From Bigelowiella natans CCMP2755 (lineage: Eukaryota; Cercozoa; Chlorarachniophyceae), in the NCBI GenBank assembly GCA_000320545.1, contig ADNK01001797.1, positions 1 through 52,500 on the forward strand: 52,500 nucleotides of DNA. Direction: 5' to 3'. The notes beneath the pieces are model-generated. The model was not told the origin of the DNA and searched no databases. It worked only from the letters and a program-made list of their open reading frames with translations. Numbering within the stretch: position 1 is the stretch's first letter; every line of letters starts with the position of its first letter. A program made the position numbers and the translations under genes. Shown piece by piece: positions 12,304 through 25,093 of the stretch.

Positions 12304-13416
12304 GCTCCAAAGTTTACGAGTTTTGTATGGATATTTAGTTGCTGAATTATTGTTCTATCATTGGAAGAACTTTACTTTGAGTCCGCAATGCGTCATATTT
12401 TCTACGTTTGATTTTGGAAAATGTAACACGATGTGGGTTTTGCACACGTGTTTTCCACGCTTAGAACTAGATACTGGAACTTAGGATGCTATAGACTACA
12501 TGGAATTGACAAAACATCGGCAAAGACGATGTCAAAGTTATTACTTGTGAACAATTGTTTGTAAATTGATGGATTGACGGATTGCCACACATTGAATCTA
12601 CGTTCCATTTCGCTGTATGTCACACTTCGTCATTTCCTTGTGCGTTTGTTTCATTGTGACGTTCCGCCGGGCCTAAATTCACGACCAGGCGCATTATTGC
12701 GCAATTTAGGATGCATGCCAGAAACAAGCGTGCATTCATTAGATTAGCAGGTTAACAACAGCTAGTTGTATATGCATGTATAGCAAGTTCGATTTGGCTT
12801 CGCTCTTACACTCTTACAATAACATCACAAACAATGTCTGTCATGTTCGTGACATGCATGATGCCTAGACGAAAACGACTATGCGAGATAAGTCCGTGAA
12901 GATTTTTTTGGGCACAATTTCTATATTGGTTGACGCCACATATATCTATGTACGAAATGTAATATACTAGCATGACAGCAGCATCGTAAGTCTGTTGCGT
13001 GTAACTGTCTAGACTATGAGGGCACTGCACCTATACCAGCTGCTAGCGTGGCATTGCGCTCTTGATCATCATCAGTTGCATACATATTCATCCTACCTGC
13101 TGCATTGGACAGCTAGCACGCACAGAAATCGAAGATCTAGAGTCTAATATATCATTATTATCTGGCTAAACGCAAGGCTAACTGGTCGTGCAATGTTCAT
13201 TTTGATATTTATCATCGATATGATCTAAACTTCAATCCAACTTATGAACTATCCGATATGTGCCAGGGTATTTCTGAAACAGCTTCGATTCCTCACGAAG
13301 ACAAGCTAGAAGCTTGCTACTTTTATCAAGAGATCGTAAAGCATGGTTCGGATATCGCTGCAACAAGAGAACATTTTACTGTTTATGCTGGCCGATATGA
13401 AGCAAAGTAGCTTCCT
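12304..13416. other. Convergent intergenic spacer
   Basis: About 1.1 kb between the stop codons of the acid phosphatase and the LRR gene. It has no microsatellites and no convincing exon. TGCATG, GCATGC and CAGCTGCTAGC-like words are scattered through it, as in the spacers at 1130-1921 and 21363-22344. The phosphatase 3' untranslated region should lie at the left side. Confidence 0.5.
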
Positions 13417-14533
13417 TCACGCCTTTGTAACGGGTAATCCGCCTTGGATTTGCTTATCTCCTTTCTCCTGAAACGTTGGAAGATCTTATCACGAAACAGC
13501 GGCTCATTCACGAAATGCACGAATTACCTTACAGCGAGCCTCATAGTCACTGAACCCTTTTAGTTTATAATACTTTCCATCCTTTGCAATGGGATTGCCG
13601 TCGAGTTCAATGATGAAGAGCTGGAAACAATATGACCAACAACATTGATTACTTGGTTGTAGAAGAATGTATATACATTATAACCTTTGTATCTCTCAGC
13701 AATGCCTCCGGAATACAATCAGGGCCGTCCAAGTTATTATTCAGACACGAAATCTTCCTAATTTCAGCTAAGTTTCCAAGTCCTTGGGGGAGGCTTGTGA
13801 GTAAATTCGAGTCAACCTAAAGAAAGACATTCAATATTCATGGTGGCCGTCTGCTTCACAGCGTTTAGAGTTCCATCAACACTTAGATATTGTCGCTTAA
13901 CCGGAATCTACACGCTTGTGTACTATCAATTCTTATATTGCTGAAGATGTCAGACACCTTGAATGTCTGCAAACTAGATACGTTCCCCAATGTATCCGGA
14001 AGACGTTTAAGCTAAAGATAAAAGGTATTTAGATCAAAGTGTCCAAAACAAGAAAATGGCTGCTGAGTATTCACCCTGTTTTCGCTGAGATTTAGTTCCC
14101 GCAAGTTCGGAGCCAAAGCTGTTGATTTCTCTTTTGATTCCCCTGGTATTCCTAAGTCAATGATCAAATTTGATGAGAGATCGATAAGCTCCAGTCTCTT
14201 TAACGACCACAGCTCCACTGGAACTGCAGCGATGCGATTTCCAGATAGTATAAGCTTTTGCATTCGCTCAAGGTATGAGATCGAGGGAGGAATGGATACT
14301 ATTCGGTTGAAGGATACATCCAGCGCTTTTACTTTCTTAAGAACTTTGATATCATCATCAAGCTTTTCTATTATGTTCTCTCTGAGATTAATAACTCGAA
14401 GCTTCTCTCCAATAAGATACAGCCTCTTAGGAATTCTTTTCAACTTGAGGCCAACAAGATTTACCGAACCAGTCTTTTCGCCCCTATTTAACTTGGCACT
14501 CTTGCTTTCTGTACTAGAGCACACCCCACCCAT
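13417..14533 (-). CDS. LRRC57: N-myristoylated leucine-rich repeat protein, LRRC57-like
   Basis: Small LRR protein of about 280 residues. Exons 14533-14075, 14011-13958, 13816-13685, 13620-13528 and 13467-13417 all join in phase 0. The start MGGVCSSTESKS fits an N-myristoylation signal (Gly2, Ser6) with a Cys5 that could be palmitoylated, so membrane attachment is expected. About eight LRR units follow, for example RIPKRLYLIGEKLRVINLRE, SIPPSISYLERMQKLILSGN and AVPVELWSLKRLELIDLSSN. The C-terminal cap LDGNPIAKDGKYYKLKGFSD matches the LRRC57 ending (GN...GY-type cap). Family length is about 239 residues; the extra part is a short tail ending VTKA. The cellular role of LRRC57 is poorly known. 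The ATG starts a clean open exon and the myristoylation motif supports it. Confidence 0.85.
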
Positions 14534-15058
14534 GATGTAACGGTGCTACTCCTCCAACGTGCGCTTCATTTTCTTCGTTAAAAATGTCTGTTATCAAATG
14601 TGACGATCAATATGAGAGCTTGGCAAGCCCAAAATTGAATGGTAAACTTAGACGGTGACTTCAAATCCGAATGTGCTAGATGTGTGATGTTTTGAGAATG
14701 GGAAGGTGTGGGAGAGGGAGGGAAAAGCAAGCACGATTCACCTTCGACCCGCACGTGTCTTTTCGAATCGCTCCCTTCGGTTAATAAATGAATAAATATA
14801 GTTCCTAATGGCCTACAAAAACTAGGTGCGACATCATCATACACATGTCTTACTGTCTCATGATGAAACATAATGTCGGCAAACGGGATCCGAAGAAGAT
14901 AAAGGAGGGAGAGGAGGAGAGATGTACTGCTTCCCCCCCTCTCGCCAACTATCGACGTGCCTCTTATGATCATCGCTCCTCTTCTTCTATTTCTTCCTAA
15001 CACTCGCAATCTTCCCTGGGAACTGATGCCAAAATGATGGTTAAATCCACATATTACT

Positions 15059-15092
<34 letters not shown>

Positions 15093-15187
15093 AACGAAGC
15101 TTCGGGGAGGCTAACAGCAAGGCGAGCGAGCTGCTCTACGACATGCTCCGAGTGAATCATGTGAAGGGCAGTCATAATCGATTCAGA
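14534..15187. other. Divergent spacer between LRR gene and small secreted-protein candidate
   Basis: About 650 bp upstream of both flanking genes and likely to contain both promoters. It holds a GA run at 15059-15090. A long minus-strand open frame across 14578-15120 reads through the GA repeat as Ser-Leu and has no splice or domain support, so I treat it as chance. Confidence 0.4.
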
Positions 15188-15475
15188 ATGAAGGCCGTTG
15201 CGGTTCTTCTTATATCGTTTGTGAGTTGTTGTCAGCTTCTGTCTGTTGACAATACCGAGGAGAGGCCTCTTGGATCCTTTACAGCCGAAGACCAACGGCA
15301 CACGCCTGAGTAATGTTACCTCAATTCATTCCCATTCCTATGTTCTCCGTATTGTGAAACAGAAGAAGACATCGTGTTCTATGATAATATACTAATCAGC
15401 TTGTTTGATGGCGATTTCCTACTACCTGGAGCTCCGCCAAGAGATCCTGATCTTGACGGGTACTACTCATCTTGA
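15188..15475 (+). CDS. Small secreted-protein candidate, two exons, frame junction unresolved
   Basis: The ATG at 15188 opens MKAVAVLLISFVSCCQLLSV, a textbook signal peptide, then NTEERPLGSFTAEDQRHTPE to a TAA at 15311. A GTAATG donor overlaps that stop, and a 50-nt AG-ended interval leads to 15363. From there a second coding-like stretch, EDIVFYDNILISLFDGDF then LLPGAPPRDPDLDGYYSS, ends in TGA at 15475. A plain GT-AG join at these sites puts the second stretch out of frame by one base. Either the first stop is real, a different splice is used, or the copy is broken. No family is recognised. If translated, the product is short (about 75 residues), secreted and acidic. Confidence 0.4.
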
Positions 15476-16100
15476 ATAAATGACCGACAAATAACGATTA
15501 TCGTGGGAGGAGGATGCTACGCATGGTGGTCCGCACGAAGTGTGTTAGCGAAGAAGGGGGTCAGGGTCCAAATTGACTTATTGTGTTGAATTAAATACAG
15601 AAGCGAATCCATACGCTATCGACATCCATTTGGAAGCACCAGTCAGTAAACAAATGATTGATTCAAGCACCACCATCCCCACCACCATCATTTACATTAG
15701 CAGTATCAGCGGCAACGATGAATCTCTCAATGACTTTGTGAATTGCATATAATGTTGCATGTATGTAGAGAAGGGCGAGAGTAGCGACCCTCGTACTCTA
15801 CCAGCTGCACGTGAGTATAGAGACTATCTACATTGTGAAAAGGTAGATAGAAAGTAAGCAAGTAGCTAAGTTAATAAGAGCAAATTGTATCACAACTGCT
15901 CCCCTTAATAAAATCACTGTCCACGCCTCCCCCCTCCCTCCTCCTCCTCCTCCTCCTCCTTCTCTCGTCATCGCCATCATCGTCATGCGTGTCGTCTTTG
16001 TATCAATCGATTACTTGGAGCATTGTTAGCATAATTATTGAATAAAGTCTTTACAGATGACATTCCTTTGGCCAATTATACGTAGAAATTTATTCCTGAA
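15476..16100. other. Intergenic spacer upstream of the methyltransferase gene
   Basis: Contains C/T-rich runs (CCTCCT near 15930-15962) and no exon I can support. It should hold the 3' end of the small secreted gene and the promoter of the methyltransferase gene that starts at 16101. Confidence 0.4.
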
Positions 16101-16301
16101 ATGGAATACGCTATGGCCTGTAGATGTCGTCTACGGATGAACAAGCATGTGGTAGTAACTAGTTGTTTCATAGCACCGTGTGACTGACTGAATGACTGAC
16201 TCTGTTGTTGAGGAAGAAGAAGAAGAAGAAGAGCCTTGATCCGTTAGATTCGGTGTTGGTTCTTTATATGTAAACCGATCTAATCGTCAATGCGTGCGTG
16301 C

Positions 16302-16332
<31 letters not shown>

Positions 16333-16816
16333 TGTGTGTGTACATTGTGCTGCTCAACGACCTCCTCCTAATCCTCCTCCTCCTCTTCTTCTTCTCCTTT
16401 GTGCACCAACCTTAGATTTACGTCGAGCGCGAGTGGATTGGAGATACAAACACCGCTAATAGGTGAAGGAAAGAGAATATATTAGTATACAAATATAAGA
16501 CTGTCTTTCCTCCTCCTCATTATTATCAACTATTATTATTATTGTTATTGTTATTATTTTTCTAATTATTTTGTGATCTTCTGTGATCATATAGCCTAGG
16601 TGTGCAGGTAGGGACGTGGCGTGATCGGTTCTTTGCTTTTCGAGAATTGAACGATAAGAAGAAACGGTCAGTAGCGATGAGGAAGAGGACAAGAGGCCCC
16701 GAGAAAGCAAATCTGGTCATCATTATCACCATCGTTGTCGTCGTCGTCATCATCATCATCATCATCGTAAGTACTACGACTGATGATTTGATCTACTGTC
16801 ATTACTTAATTCTGTA

Positions 16817-16860
<44 letters not shown>

Positions 16861-19269
16861 AAATATATCATGCGACGATTATTGTCAGGGATTATTCCAT
16901 GAAATTATCATCTTACTTAGTAGAGGGACCGCTCTCTCACATAAAAATAACGGCTGCATTATGTTTTTCTGTCTATAGGATGATACTGCTACGACTCCAA
17001 ACTGTGGTGATGATAATAAATCGAGTTCTCATCAGTATGACTCTTCCTCCTCCTCCTATACATATTACACAACAACCGAAGATGGTGGTGACGATAGTGA
17101 AATGGCTGATAAAGCCGCTGTGACTACGAATAGTGGTGCCGTTGAAGCAAACGATTCATCATCATACCCTCTCAAAGAGTATCACCACCGTAAGCAATCC
17201 GATCTTAACAAGAACATCAGCGATGATGATGATGATGATGATGACAACGACGAAGAGGACTGGAATCACAAGAAAAACGCGAAGAAACAACGTGCTGATA
17301 ATGACATTGGTGATGGTGATAATCACAACAATGGTGGTGCTGATGCTTGTGACTACTACCACTCTAGCTATGGTAGAGGGGGTGGAGGAGGAAAGGACAG
17401 CTACGACGATGATGAAGAAGAAGAAGAAGATGATTATAAGAGAGCGTCAGACAGAAATCAACGACAAAGACACCAAAGAAGAAACCTATATCGTGAATTT
17501 GTATTCCAAGCACCGCTATCATCGTCTGATGATGGTGAAAATCGAGGAGAAGTTGCTGCTGATGATGATGAGCGAGCAGATGCTGCTGCTGCTGCTGCTG
17601 CTGCTGGTGGTGGTACTGATCATGGTTATTCTGAAAAAGTAGTTTCCACTGCTGTATTTGAGGAAGAAGAAGAAGAAAAGCTGGGTTATGAACGAGGAGG
17701 AGGAGAAGGAGGAGGGAGAAATGCTAAAAATTCTTCTTTTCCATCATCATCACCAATTTCCTATTTTTCCTCTCGAGGAGGCTCGAAGGTAGTGACGATG
17801 ATACAGCTAGCAGCAAGAAGAAGAAGAAGAAGACGAAGGGGCATGAAGCTAGTTGTCACCCGTTTTATGATGATGAGATTTTGTGTGTGGATAAGATGAT
17901 CTCGAGCCTACTAATAATGCATCTTTTCCCATAACGACTCAATGATGATAGTGAGGATACCATTGAGCAAGAGAGTGCTGCTGCTGCTGCTAGTCCGCCA
18001 TTAGATTGATGAACAAAAGAGATTTATTGTTCTACTACTACTACTGCTGCTGCTACTGCTACTGATATTCATGCTAAGGTATCAGCAGGAGCTCTCATCA
18101 CATGCTGGTTGGTTGAAAGGCTGTGGGTGAAATAACAAGAGGAGGGAGGGAGAGGGGGGGAGATGATCGATAGAAAGTAATAAGGCTATTGGTGAAGTGA
18201 AAGGGGTAGGTTTGATCAAAAAATGTAGTCCACGTTTGGTTTGACGGTACATTTGATGATGAGTTGCAATCCAGGAAATGAACTTATTCCTCGATGATGA
18301 TATATATTAGGTATTTATCACTTCACTCTCAATTGGTGGCAAACAAGTCCCTTCTTGACATTGGAACGTATGTCGTTTATCATAGCTGCAATCATCAGTA
18401 GCATAGACTGCTCTATATTCAAATAATCACTAATGGAATAATGACGACCGTGGCTATTGAGCCTCATTGTTGGATTTCTCACTACATCATTTTAGTAGTT
18501 GTCGTGTATATGTACATGCTCGCACATACGACGTACAACGCGGTAGAAGAAGAGAGAGCAATCAAAGCAGTAGTCCTCCAATTCGCGATGAAGTTGAAAC
18601 AACTTATTTCGGAAAAACGATGTGGATATTATGTGGGTGATCATCTTGTTTTCTCTCTTCTCTCAAGTATACCGCAATCATACTCATTCTGAGTGTGTTG
18701 TTACTGCTAATACTACAACTACTACTACTTGATGTCTTCTCCTTGGTATGTTGGCAGTGGTACAGGTATTGTAGGCATTTTTGCTGCTACTTCTCTAAGG
18801 GCCAAATCGGTCACGTTGAACGATGTAGATACACAGGTTGTGTATGTAAGACAATCGTAGCATGATGATGATGATGATGATGATGACAAGACCTTGCATG
18901 AATTTGCAAGATGAAGTCATTGCAACCCTGCTGCCATCCTTCCTGCTACATCTTTTCTTTATCATCCATTGTGATTCACTAGCGCCATTGGCGGCTCTCG
19001 ATGAACACTATCATCATCATCAAACTGCTATCAGTCAATAATCAGATAACAACCGTGAATGAATAATAAATACTTACATAACTTATACTCATCTATCGTT
19101 ACGTCTCTTCCTCATTGTTCCCCTCGTGTGTTTATCCTGTCTTCTTCTCCATATCTTTTATGTTACTTTCTATAAAGTTATTAGACGTGTTAAGAACAAA
19201 TGTGGGAATAAATACCAACAAATCGCATCAGTTACGAAGAAGTCGAAGTATATCTGAAAGACGTCACAA

Positions 19270-19308
<39 letters not shown>

Positions 19309-21362
19309 TGGTAGTAGTAGTTGTTGTGGCAGTAGTGGCAGTAGTGGCAGTAGTGGCAGTAGTGGCAGTAGTGGAAGTGCGTTGATAAAGAGGGGGGGGA
19401 ACATCACGATCCCTGCTACAAACGAGGTTGTTGCATCTGTTAGGAGAGAGAGCAATATCTTCTTTTGATTCTCCATATTATTCTTAGCTCATATATTATC
19501 TGCATTCATATCTTCAACTACTACTCACCCTAACTAACATGTATGGCTATATGACGGTAGATGCTGATATCAACGGATAACCATTTTGCACTTGGAAACG
19601 AGGAGAGTGACTCATTCAGAGGGGGGAAAGATTACAGAGGAAAACGACAATACGATATTGTAGTCGCATCTGAGCTCACAATCTCAAATGCTGATATGGC
19701 ATCAAGTGTGAGAACAATTCTATCAACGTTGGTCAAACCTGGTAACAACAACAACAACTGTGCTAACCGATGCTGCTTCTGACTAATGCGCACCATATGT
19801 GATTTTTTGAATCAGGAGGAGTATTGCTCTTTGTTATTGGAAAATATGATGGCCTCAACCAAGTACAAGAGGGGGAAACAAACCCACATGAGATATAGCA
19901 ACAATTACCAACAATTTCAGCTCATCATCATCATCATCATCATCATCATGATTATCATCATCGCCGTCGTTTAATAGAGCACTGCCATCCAATTTCGCTA
20001 TCCATTCCTCACAACATCTCTACTACCTCTACAACTACTACTACTACTACCACTGCCACTGATTTACCTTAAAGGATGTCTTTGTTGGATGTAATCGTAT
20101 TCTTAGCAATTCTTTTAGATACCTCACACAGATAATTGTTTATTCTTCAGGCGTTGAGGACGCTGAAGTCAGAAGCAGTCATTTTTAATGTGTGTGTGTC
20201 AACAATACTAACATTATTTAACAAAATTATTTCCTTCCATGCTTTTGTTTCACGGTGGTATTATTCCAGTTATCGTATTTATCATCCATCATCGTTAGTA
20301 TAGCAGCAGCAGCACATGCACGCCACAACGCAGTACCCAATAGGGGCACATAGGATATGATCCTATCTTTGATTCTCCCTCATTGATTACAATGTATCTA
20401 TACTAGTTACTGGACATTTCTTTGCTGACAGCGTGCTCTTCCAAACTACAACATCGATGTCGTGCAGGTGCATGCTGTTCGCCATGCACATGGATGAATT
20501 TATAGTATCAATCACCTTGTTGATAGGAACGAACTCTATATTATCTCTCATTCCGTTATTGATTGAATTCATCTGTGTTCTCATTTGCTTTTGTTACCAA
20601 TAATATATTCTCCCAATCCGTCACGCCAGAAAATATACTCGTTGGCGTTCGAAAGCACGACGAAGCTACTTCAAACAATTCACAGCATCAATACCCTACT
20701 CAGGTAATTTAGAAACAGAGATAATTTTTCCATTTTATTTGCGTGCATCGAAAATTTTAATAATAATCAAACGCCCTCCTGATGATAGTGATATCTCTCT
20801 TGTCCCTACTTTGCTGTTTTCAACAACAATACCAACGATAGGTGCTGCCAGACGCACTGAGGCCTCGTTCTGATCAGGTACTTCCTGTTGCTAGAAGCAT
20901 GATTGTGAAATAGTACAACGACAGAGGCAATATGACTATAAGCACAAAAAATTTGGAAACATATCCTACTTAGAAATGGTAGTACGTACACTTTCACAGC
21001 ACAGAGATATTTCACCATAGCAGGCCAATTTGAAGTTTATTTCGTAGGTTACCAATCCGCCAAGGAATATCCCAGATTTTATCCAACGACTCTGGAGAAT
21101 CGCTTACAAACAAGGTGGTAAAACAACAGTAATTCGCCAATGGATATTGGTTGGAGAGTTGGACAAATGTAACGTTTTATTGTAGTAGAGTTTTAAAAAA
21201 GGATGTATTTTCAAAGGTCCAAATGGAGCAAAGTCGCCAAGTTTGAGGTCGCAGCAACGAGCCAATGGAAAAGCAGGAATAAAGGGAAACAATGCATTAC
21301 TTTCTGAGAAGGACAGGCTCATCGAGGCTGTGAGAGAAGCTTTGTCTACTACAGCAATGTAG
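16101..21362 (+). CDS. Seven-beta-strand methyltransferase (Methyltransf_16-like) with low-complexity inserts
   Basis: SAM-dependent methyltransferase, probably a protein lysine or histidine methyltransferase. Supported exons: 16101-16151 (MEYAMACRCRLRMNKHV), 16416-16462, 16595-16715, 16979-17788 (acidic), one ending 18126 (VSAGALITCWLVERLW, the usual G-x-x-x-W-x-x-x-x-L region), 18496-18636 with 18758-18836, 19185 to about 19430, 19561-19741, 19816-19862, one ending near 20705, 20844-20881, 21047-21115 and a last exon about 21218-21362. The exons at 18636/18758 join to give motif I, WILCGGTGIVGI, with acidic motif II TLNDVDTQ. Later motifs: VLRTNVGINTN, QYDIVVASELTIS and PGGVLLFVIGKYDG. The substrate is unknown. 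Exon 16979-17788 is Asp/Glu-rich and poly-Ala. A poly-Ser/Gly stretch interrupts the core. Some junctions (17788-18496, 18836-19185, 19862-20640) are unresolved. Confidence 0.72.
16291..16341. repeat. Compound (CG)n(TG)n microsatellite
   Basis: Alternating purine-pyrimidine run of GCGTGC, then CG repeats, then TG repeats, in the first intron of the methyltransferase gene (16152-16415). Such sequence can adopt Z-DNA. Confidence 0.9.
16818..16856. repeat. (AT)n microsatellite
   Basis: Pure AT run in the methyltransferase intron between 16715 and 16979. Confidence 0.92.
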
Positions 21363-22344
21363 CATCGAGCAATAATAGCACGTTTAGTGTAGTCGTGGCA
21401 CGAAAGTAATATCCGAAACGAGACTACATGTAAGTTATGGCTCAATATGTACAGGGGCTAGTACGTCGATGCCTGCAGCTCAAACTATCCTTGCACATGA
21501 TATATGTACGATGAATCAAGCATGCTATTGAGACTCAGCTTTCTCAAGAGAGTGTTTATATAGCGCTAGCAGCGAGCGCTGCTGAGCGCTGTGCATGCAC
21601 GTAGTGATAGCAGCTGGCCTGTAAATTCAATAAGTCAAATCGAAGCGCGGCATAGTGAGCGCGCATTTACACGTACATGATCGATCATGCCCTGGAGTGC
21701 CAACTAGTCTGCCGCCCAAACTAACGCGACGTGTATAGTTTTATATATTAGCTTCGCCTAACTGTATAAATCCTAGCTCGTAGCACATGCTTGCGCAGCA
21801 ATCTCTGGTAATTATGCTACTTTGAGCGAACAAAGTTGCACGTTTGTCTCATCCTCATTGTGCAAGAAACATCATTACGCGCGACACGCTTGACGTATAT
21901 TGCGTATATTGCTGAACTCAAAGGAATTTGCTGGAAATTGTTGGTTGCATGAAACGTGTCCCTGAACGTACATGTGCACATCTAGCTGCTGCAGTAATCA
22001 TGCTGCAATAGATACCACAGATATATTGTGCAATGTTGTTTTGTGTACATAATGTGAAGATAAATACGTGTGTATACGCAACCGCGTTCGTATACGAAAA
22101 ACCTATCTACGAACACATCGATGTGTAGTGTGCATATATGGTAGACTCATCCTCATGTAACTTGAAATGCAATCTAGCAACACATTAAGATATTATGAAT
22201 CCAATTTTAATCGAATGACAAATTCGCGACTGTTTCTCACATTCTTGGAATTTTCTTTATTAATTCCCAAAGATCCAGATTTAGAGTCACGTAAGCACCA
22301 TTCTTTCACTTCGTTCAACTCGTTAAATCTTCCTGAGAATTGAC
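21363..22344. other. Convergent intergenic spacer
   Basis: About 980 bp between the methyltransferase and CEP164-like stop codons. It has no microsatellite and no exon. It is rich in short palindromic words: an AGCGCT cluster at 21562-21590, GATCGATCATG near 21679 and an ACACATCGATGTGT palindrome near 22113-22126. Confidence 0.5.
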
Positions 22345-25057
22345 CTAACACATATGAATCATCAACAATATCATAAAAAGAATTTCACTTGAATGGTAGC
22401 TGGTTTGATTACTTCTCCGTGAGGGTCTAGTCATTGCCCATCTCTTAATCATCTCCATCATGGAGTCAATGTATGAGATAGCAGATTGCTGCTGAATGTT
22501 CTTCGAAAACAGGTCTGGATGATTTTTATTTGCGTCGTCCTTCAATGCAACACAGGAGAATTAACAAATGATGGCACATTCACGAAAATACAAACAATTA
22601 AACCACAAATGAGTCTGTGCAATTTATGTTATTATCTGAAATACTGATGATCACACTACCACCATGAATTCGCATGTAGTCTCTGTTTCAAGCCATCTGA
22701 AGAAGCACCAAAAAACATAGGAAATATTGAGATATTTCTATAACTTAAAGGACCAACATCAACCTTGTAATTTCCTTGAGCAGCTTGACATCGTTGTTGA
22801 GGGAAAGCGCGTCACCGTCAAGTTCGTTCTTCTTCATCTTTAACTCACTGTGTAGAACTTGTTGCAGTCTATTCCCGCTGCTGAAGGTAAAATATCGTGT
22901 TTCATGTCATTGTAAATGATCAAAATCATACTTGAATAAGTGCACTGACCATTTATCATCGTCGTGATCATCCGTATTTTCGGGCATTCTTGCCCCCCCA
23001 TCTTCTTTTGCATCATTCGCCGCTTGTTTCCTTCTCTCCGCTGCTTTATTGTAGTAGCACTGCCTGTTAAGTTTCCATTGCTCTTGGCTGTTCCTCAAAT
23101 CTCGCTGATTATTAGAGGAATGATATTCATTTGAGAACTCAGAATTTCTTCAGTCCAATTTTTTTGAATGTCAGAATCAGCAAAATGCTTGTATTCCAAC
23201 TCGAGAAACAAGTCATGTCCACCTGAAGTTCTTTCAGGAGCTTTTTTTGATTTCGCACGCAACTTGTCATCTAATTTATGATTGAAAGAAACTAATAAGA
23301 AATACAAATATATGTGTATAATGTACCTATAGTCCATCAAATTACTTTTTTAAAGGTGTATTTATAGATATATCGCAGGAATCTTAAGGTATATTAATAG
23401 ATACATCGCAGGAAAATAAAGCATTACCCTCTCCATCAGACTGCCTTTGGAATCAATGTGCTCTTTACCACTGTCCTCCTGAAACAGACTGTAGTTAATA
23501 CGTTGTTCACACAGCAGCAGCAGCTGTGATCTTGTGTAGGGTAAGATTAGGAAAAAATAAACCGACTTCTAGTAAAAAGTCACAAAATGCAATAATAAGA
23601 CTTACGAAAAATCACCTTCGGACGGTGTTGATTTTCATGGTCTCCATTCTCATGAGACTTAGTACAATTTCGTGAACCATACGTGATTTTAGGCGATACA
23701 GCCGTAGGAATATCGTCTTTGTCGCCGTCATCCTTTCTATTTGCTGATGGAGGCAGTTTTTCGTTGCTGTCGTTATCGTCCATCAATTTCATATCCATCT
23801 GTTGTTGCCCTTTTCCCGTTGCCTCTGTGAAATACGTATGTCTCGATGAACAGTTTCTTATTTTTACACTTCACGATTTACAGCTGTCGTTACAATTTTT
23901 GAATGAGAAATGGTTTGTCGTTTGTACGTTTATGAAGCGCCAATATTTGCTGCAATTTATTAACTTCCTCCTGAAGAGCTTCAACCTGCGAATGATTACC
24001 AAAAACTTCAAGGAGATGCTGAGTGCTATTGCTTCTGACTGCAACTCTAGGCGAAGTGACTAGACTGTCTGTTATAATCAACATTTATTTCTTCTAAATC
24101 CAAAACCGATGGATACCTTCAAATCTCTATCATTCTCTGCCTCATTCACTGCTAATTTATATCTCTTGCAATTTTCATTCGCTTCTCGGAGTTCATTCGT
24201 CAGATTGCCCACCTTTTAATTTTCAAGTTAAGGCAGTTAAAGAGGAATTAGGAAGATTAATTTCCAATCTAGGCTTCGTTCTATATGTTTACTTTGGACT
24301 CGAATTCCGCTTTCAATTCGGCTAATGAGGTTGCTTGTTGGGCGTCCCTTTCTTCTGTTCTCTTGTGTTCCTTCATCATTCGTTGTATAGTATTTTGAAG
24401 ATCGGATGCCTTTTTTTGTATATATACATGGTTTATGTTACACTCAAGCAGTGTTACTCCGTTGACAAGTGACACGACATGCCTACAACATACCTGTGAG
24501 GAGTTCGTTTCGAGCTGAGTTTTTGTCTGCTCATACCTTTCCTGCACAATTCTTAATCTCTGCTCCAGCACTTCTTTGTTTCTTTCAGCTTCTAAGCGAA
24601 GAGCTCGCTCGTTGTTGAGACTCTTCACCTTGGGAGGTTCATATTAATGAGAAAAATTTAAGCTGAAGGAAAAATTGAAAATCGAATAGTGGATTTCTAT
24701 CTGGTTGTAAGAGGTGGTGGTGATACTCCCCGATCTATAAAAATGCTTTTCTACAATAAAAAGAGAAGAGACCCATTTTGTTTTCTACAATAAATAAATT
24801 TGATAAAATCCATTGCACCTCTTTTGCCAAAGATTCGCATTCTTTTCCTAAGGCCTTTAATTATTGGAACGAAAATTTTGAATTTTTGAGACCAACGAAC
24901 AGCAATATATCATCTACATGGAATTACCTCAATTTTGTCTTGCATAGATGAAACTTTGTTGTTTCGCTTTGCAATCTTTTTCTATAAAATTCCCCTTCAT
25001 CTTGATGTGACTTCCTAGAAGGTAACGTAAGTTCATGATAATTGAAGATATATATAA

Positions 25058-25093
<36 letters not shown>

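Noticed and set aside
14578-15120. 180-codon minus-strand ORF upstream of the LRR gene
   Set aside because: Runs through a GA microsatellite, has no codon or domain pattern, and lies in the divergent promoter spacer.
21104-21445. 113-codon minus-strand ORF
   Set aside because: Antisense to the last methyltransferase exon, whose plus-strand frame has splice-phase support and ends cleanly at 21362.
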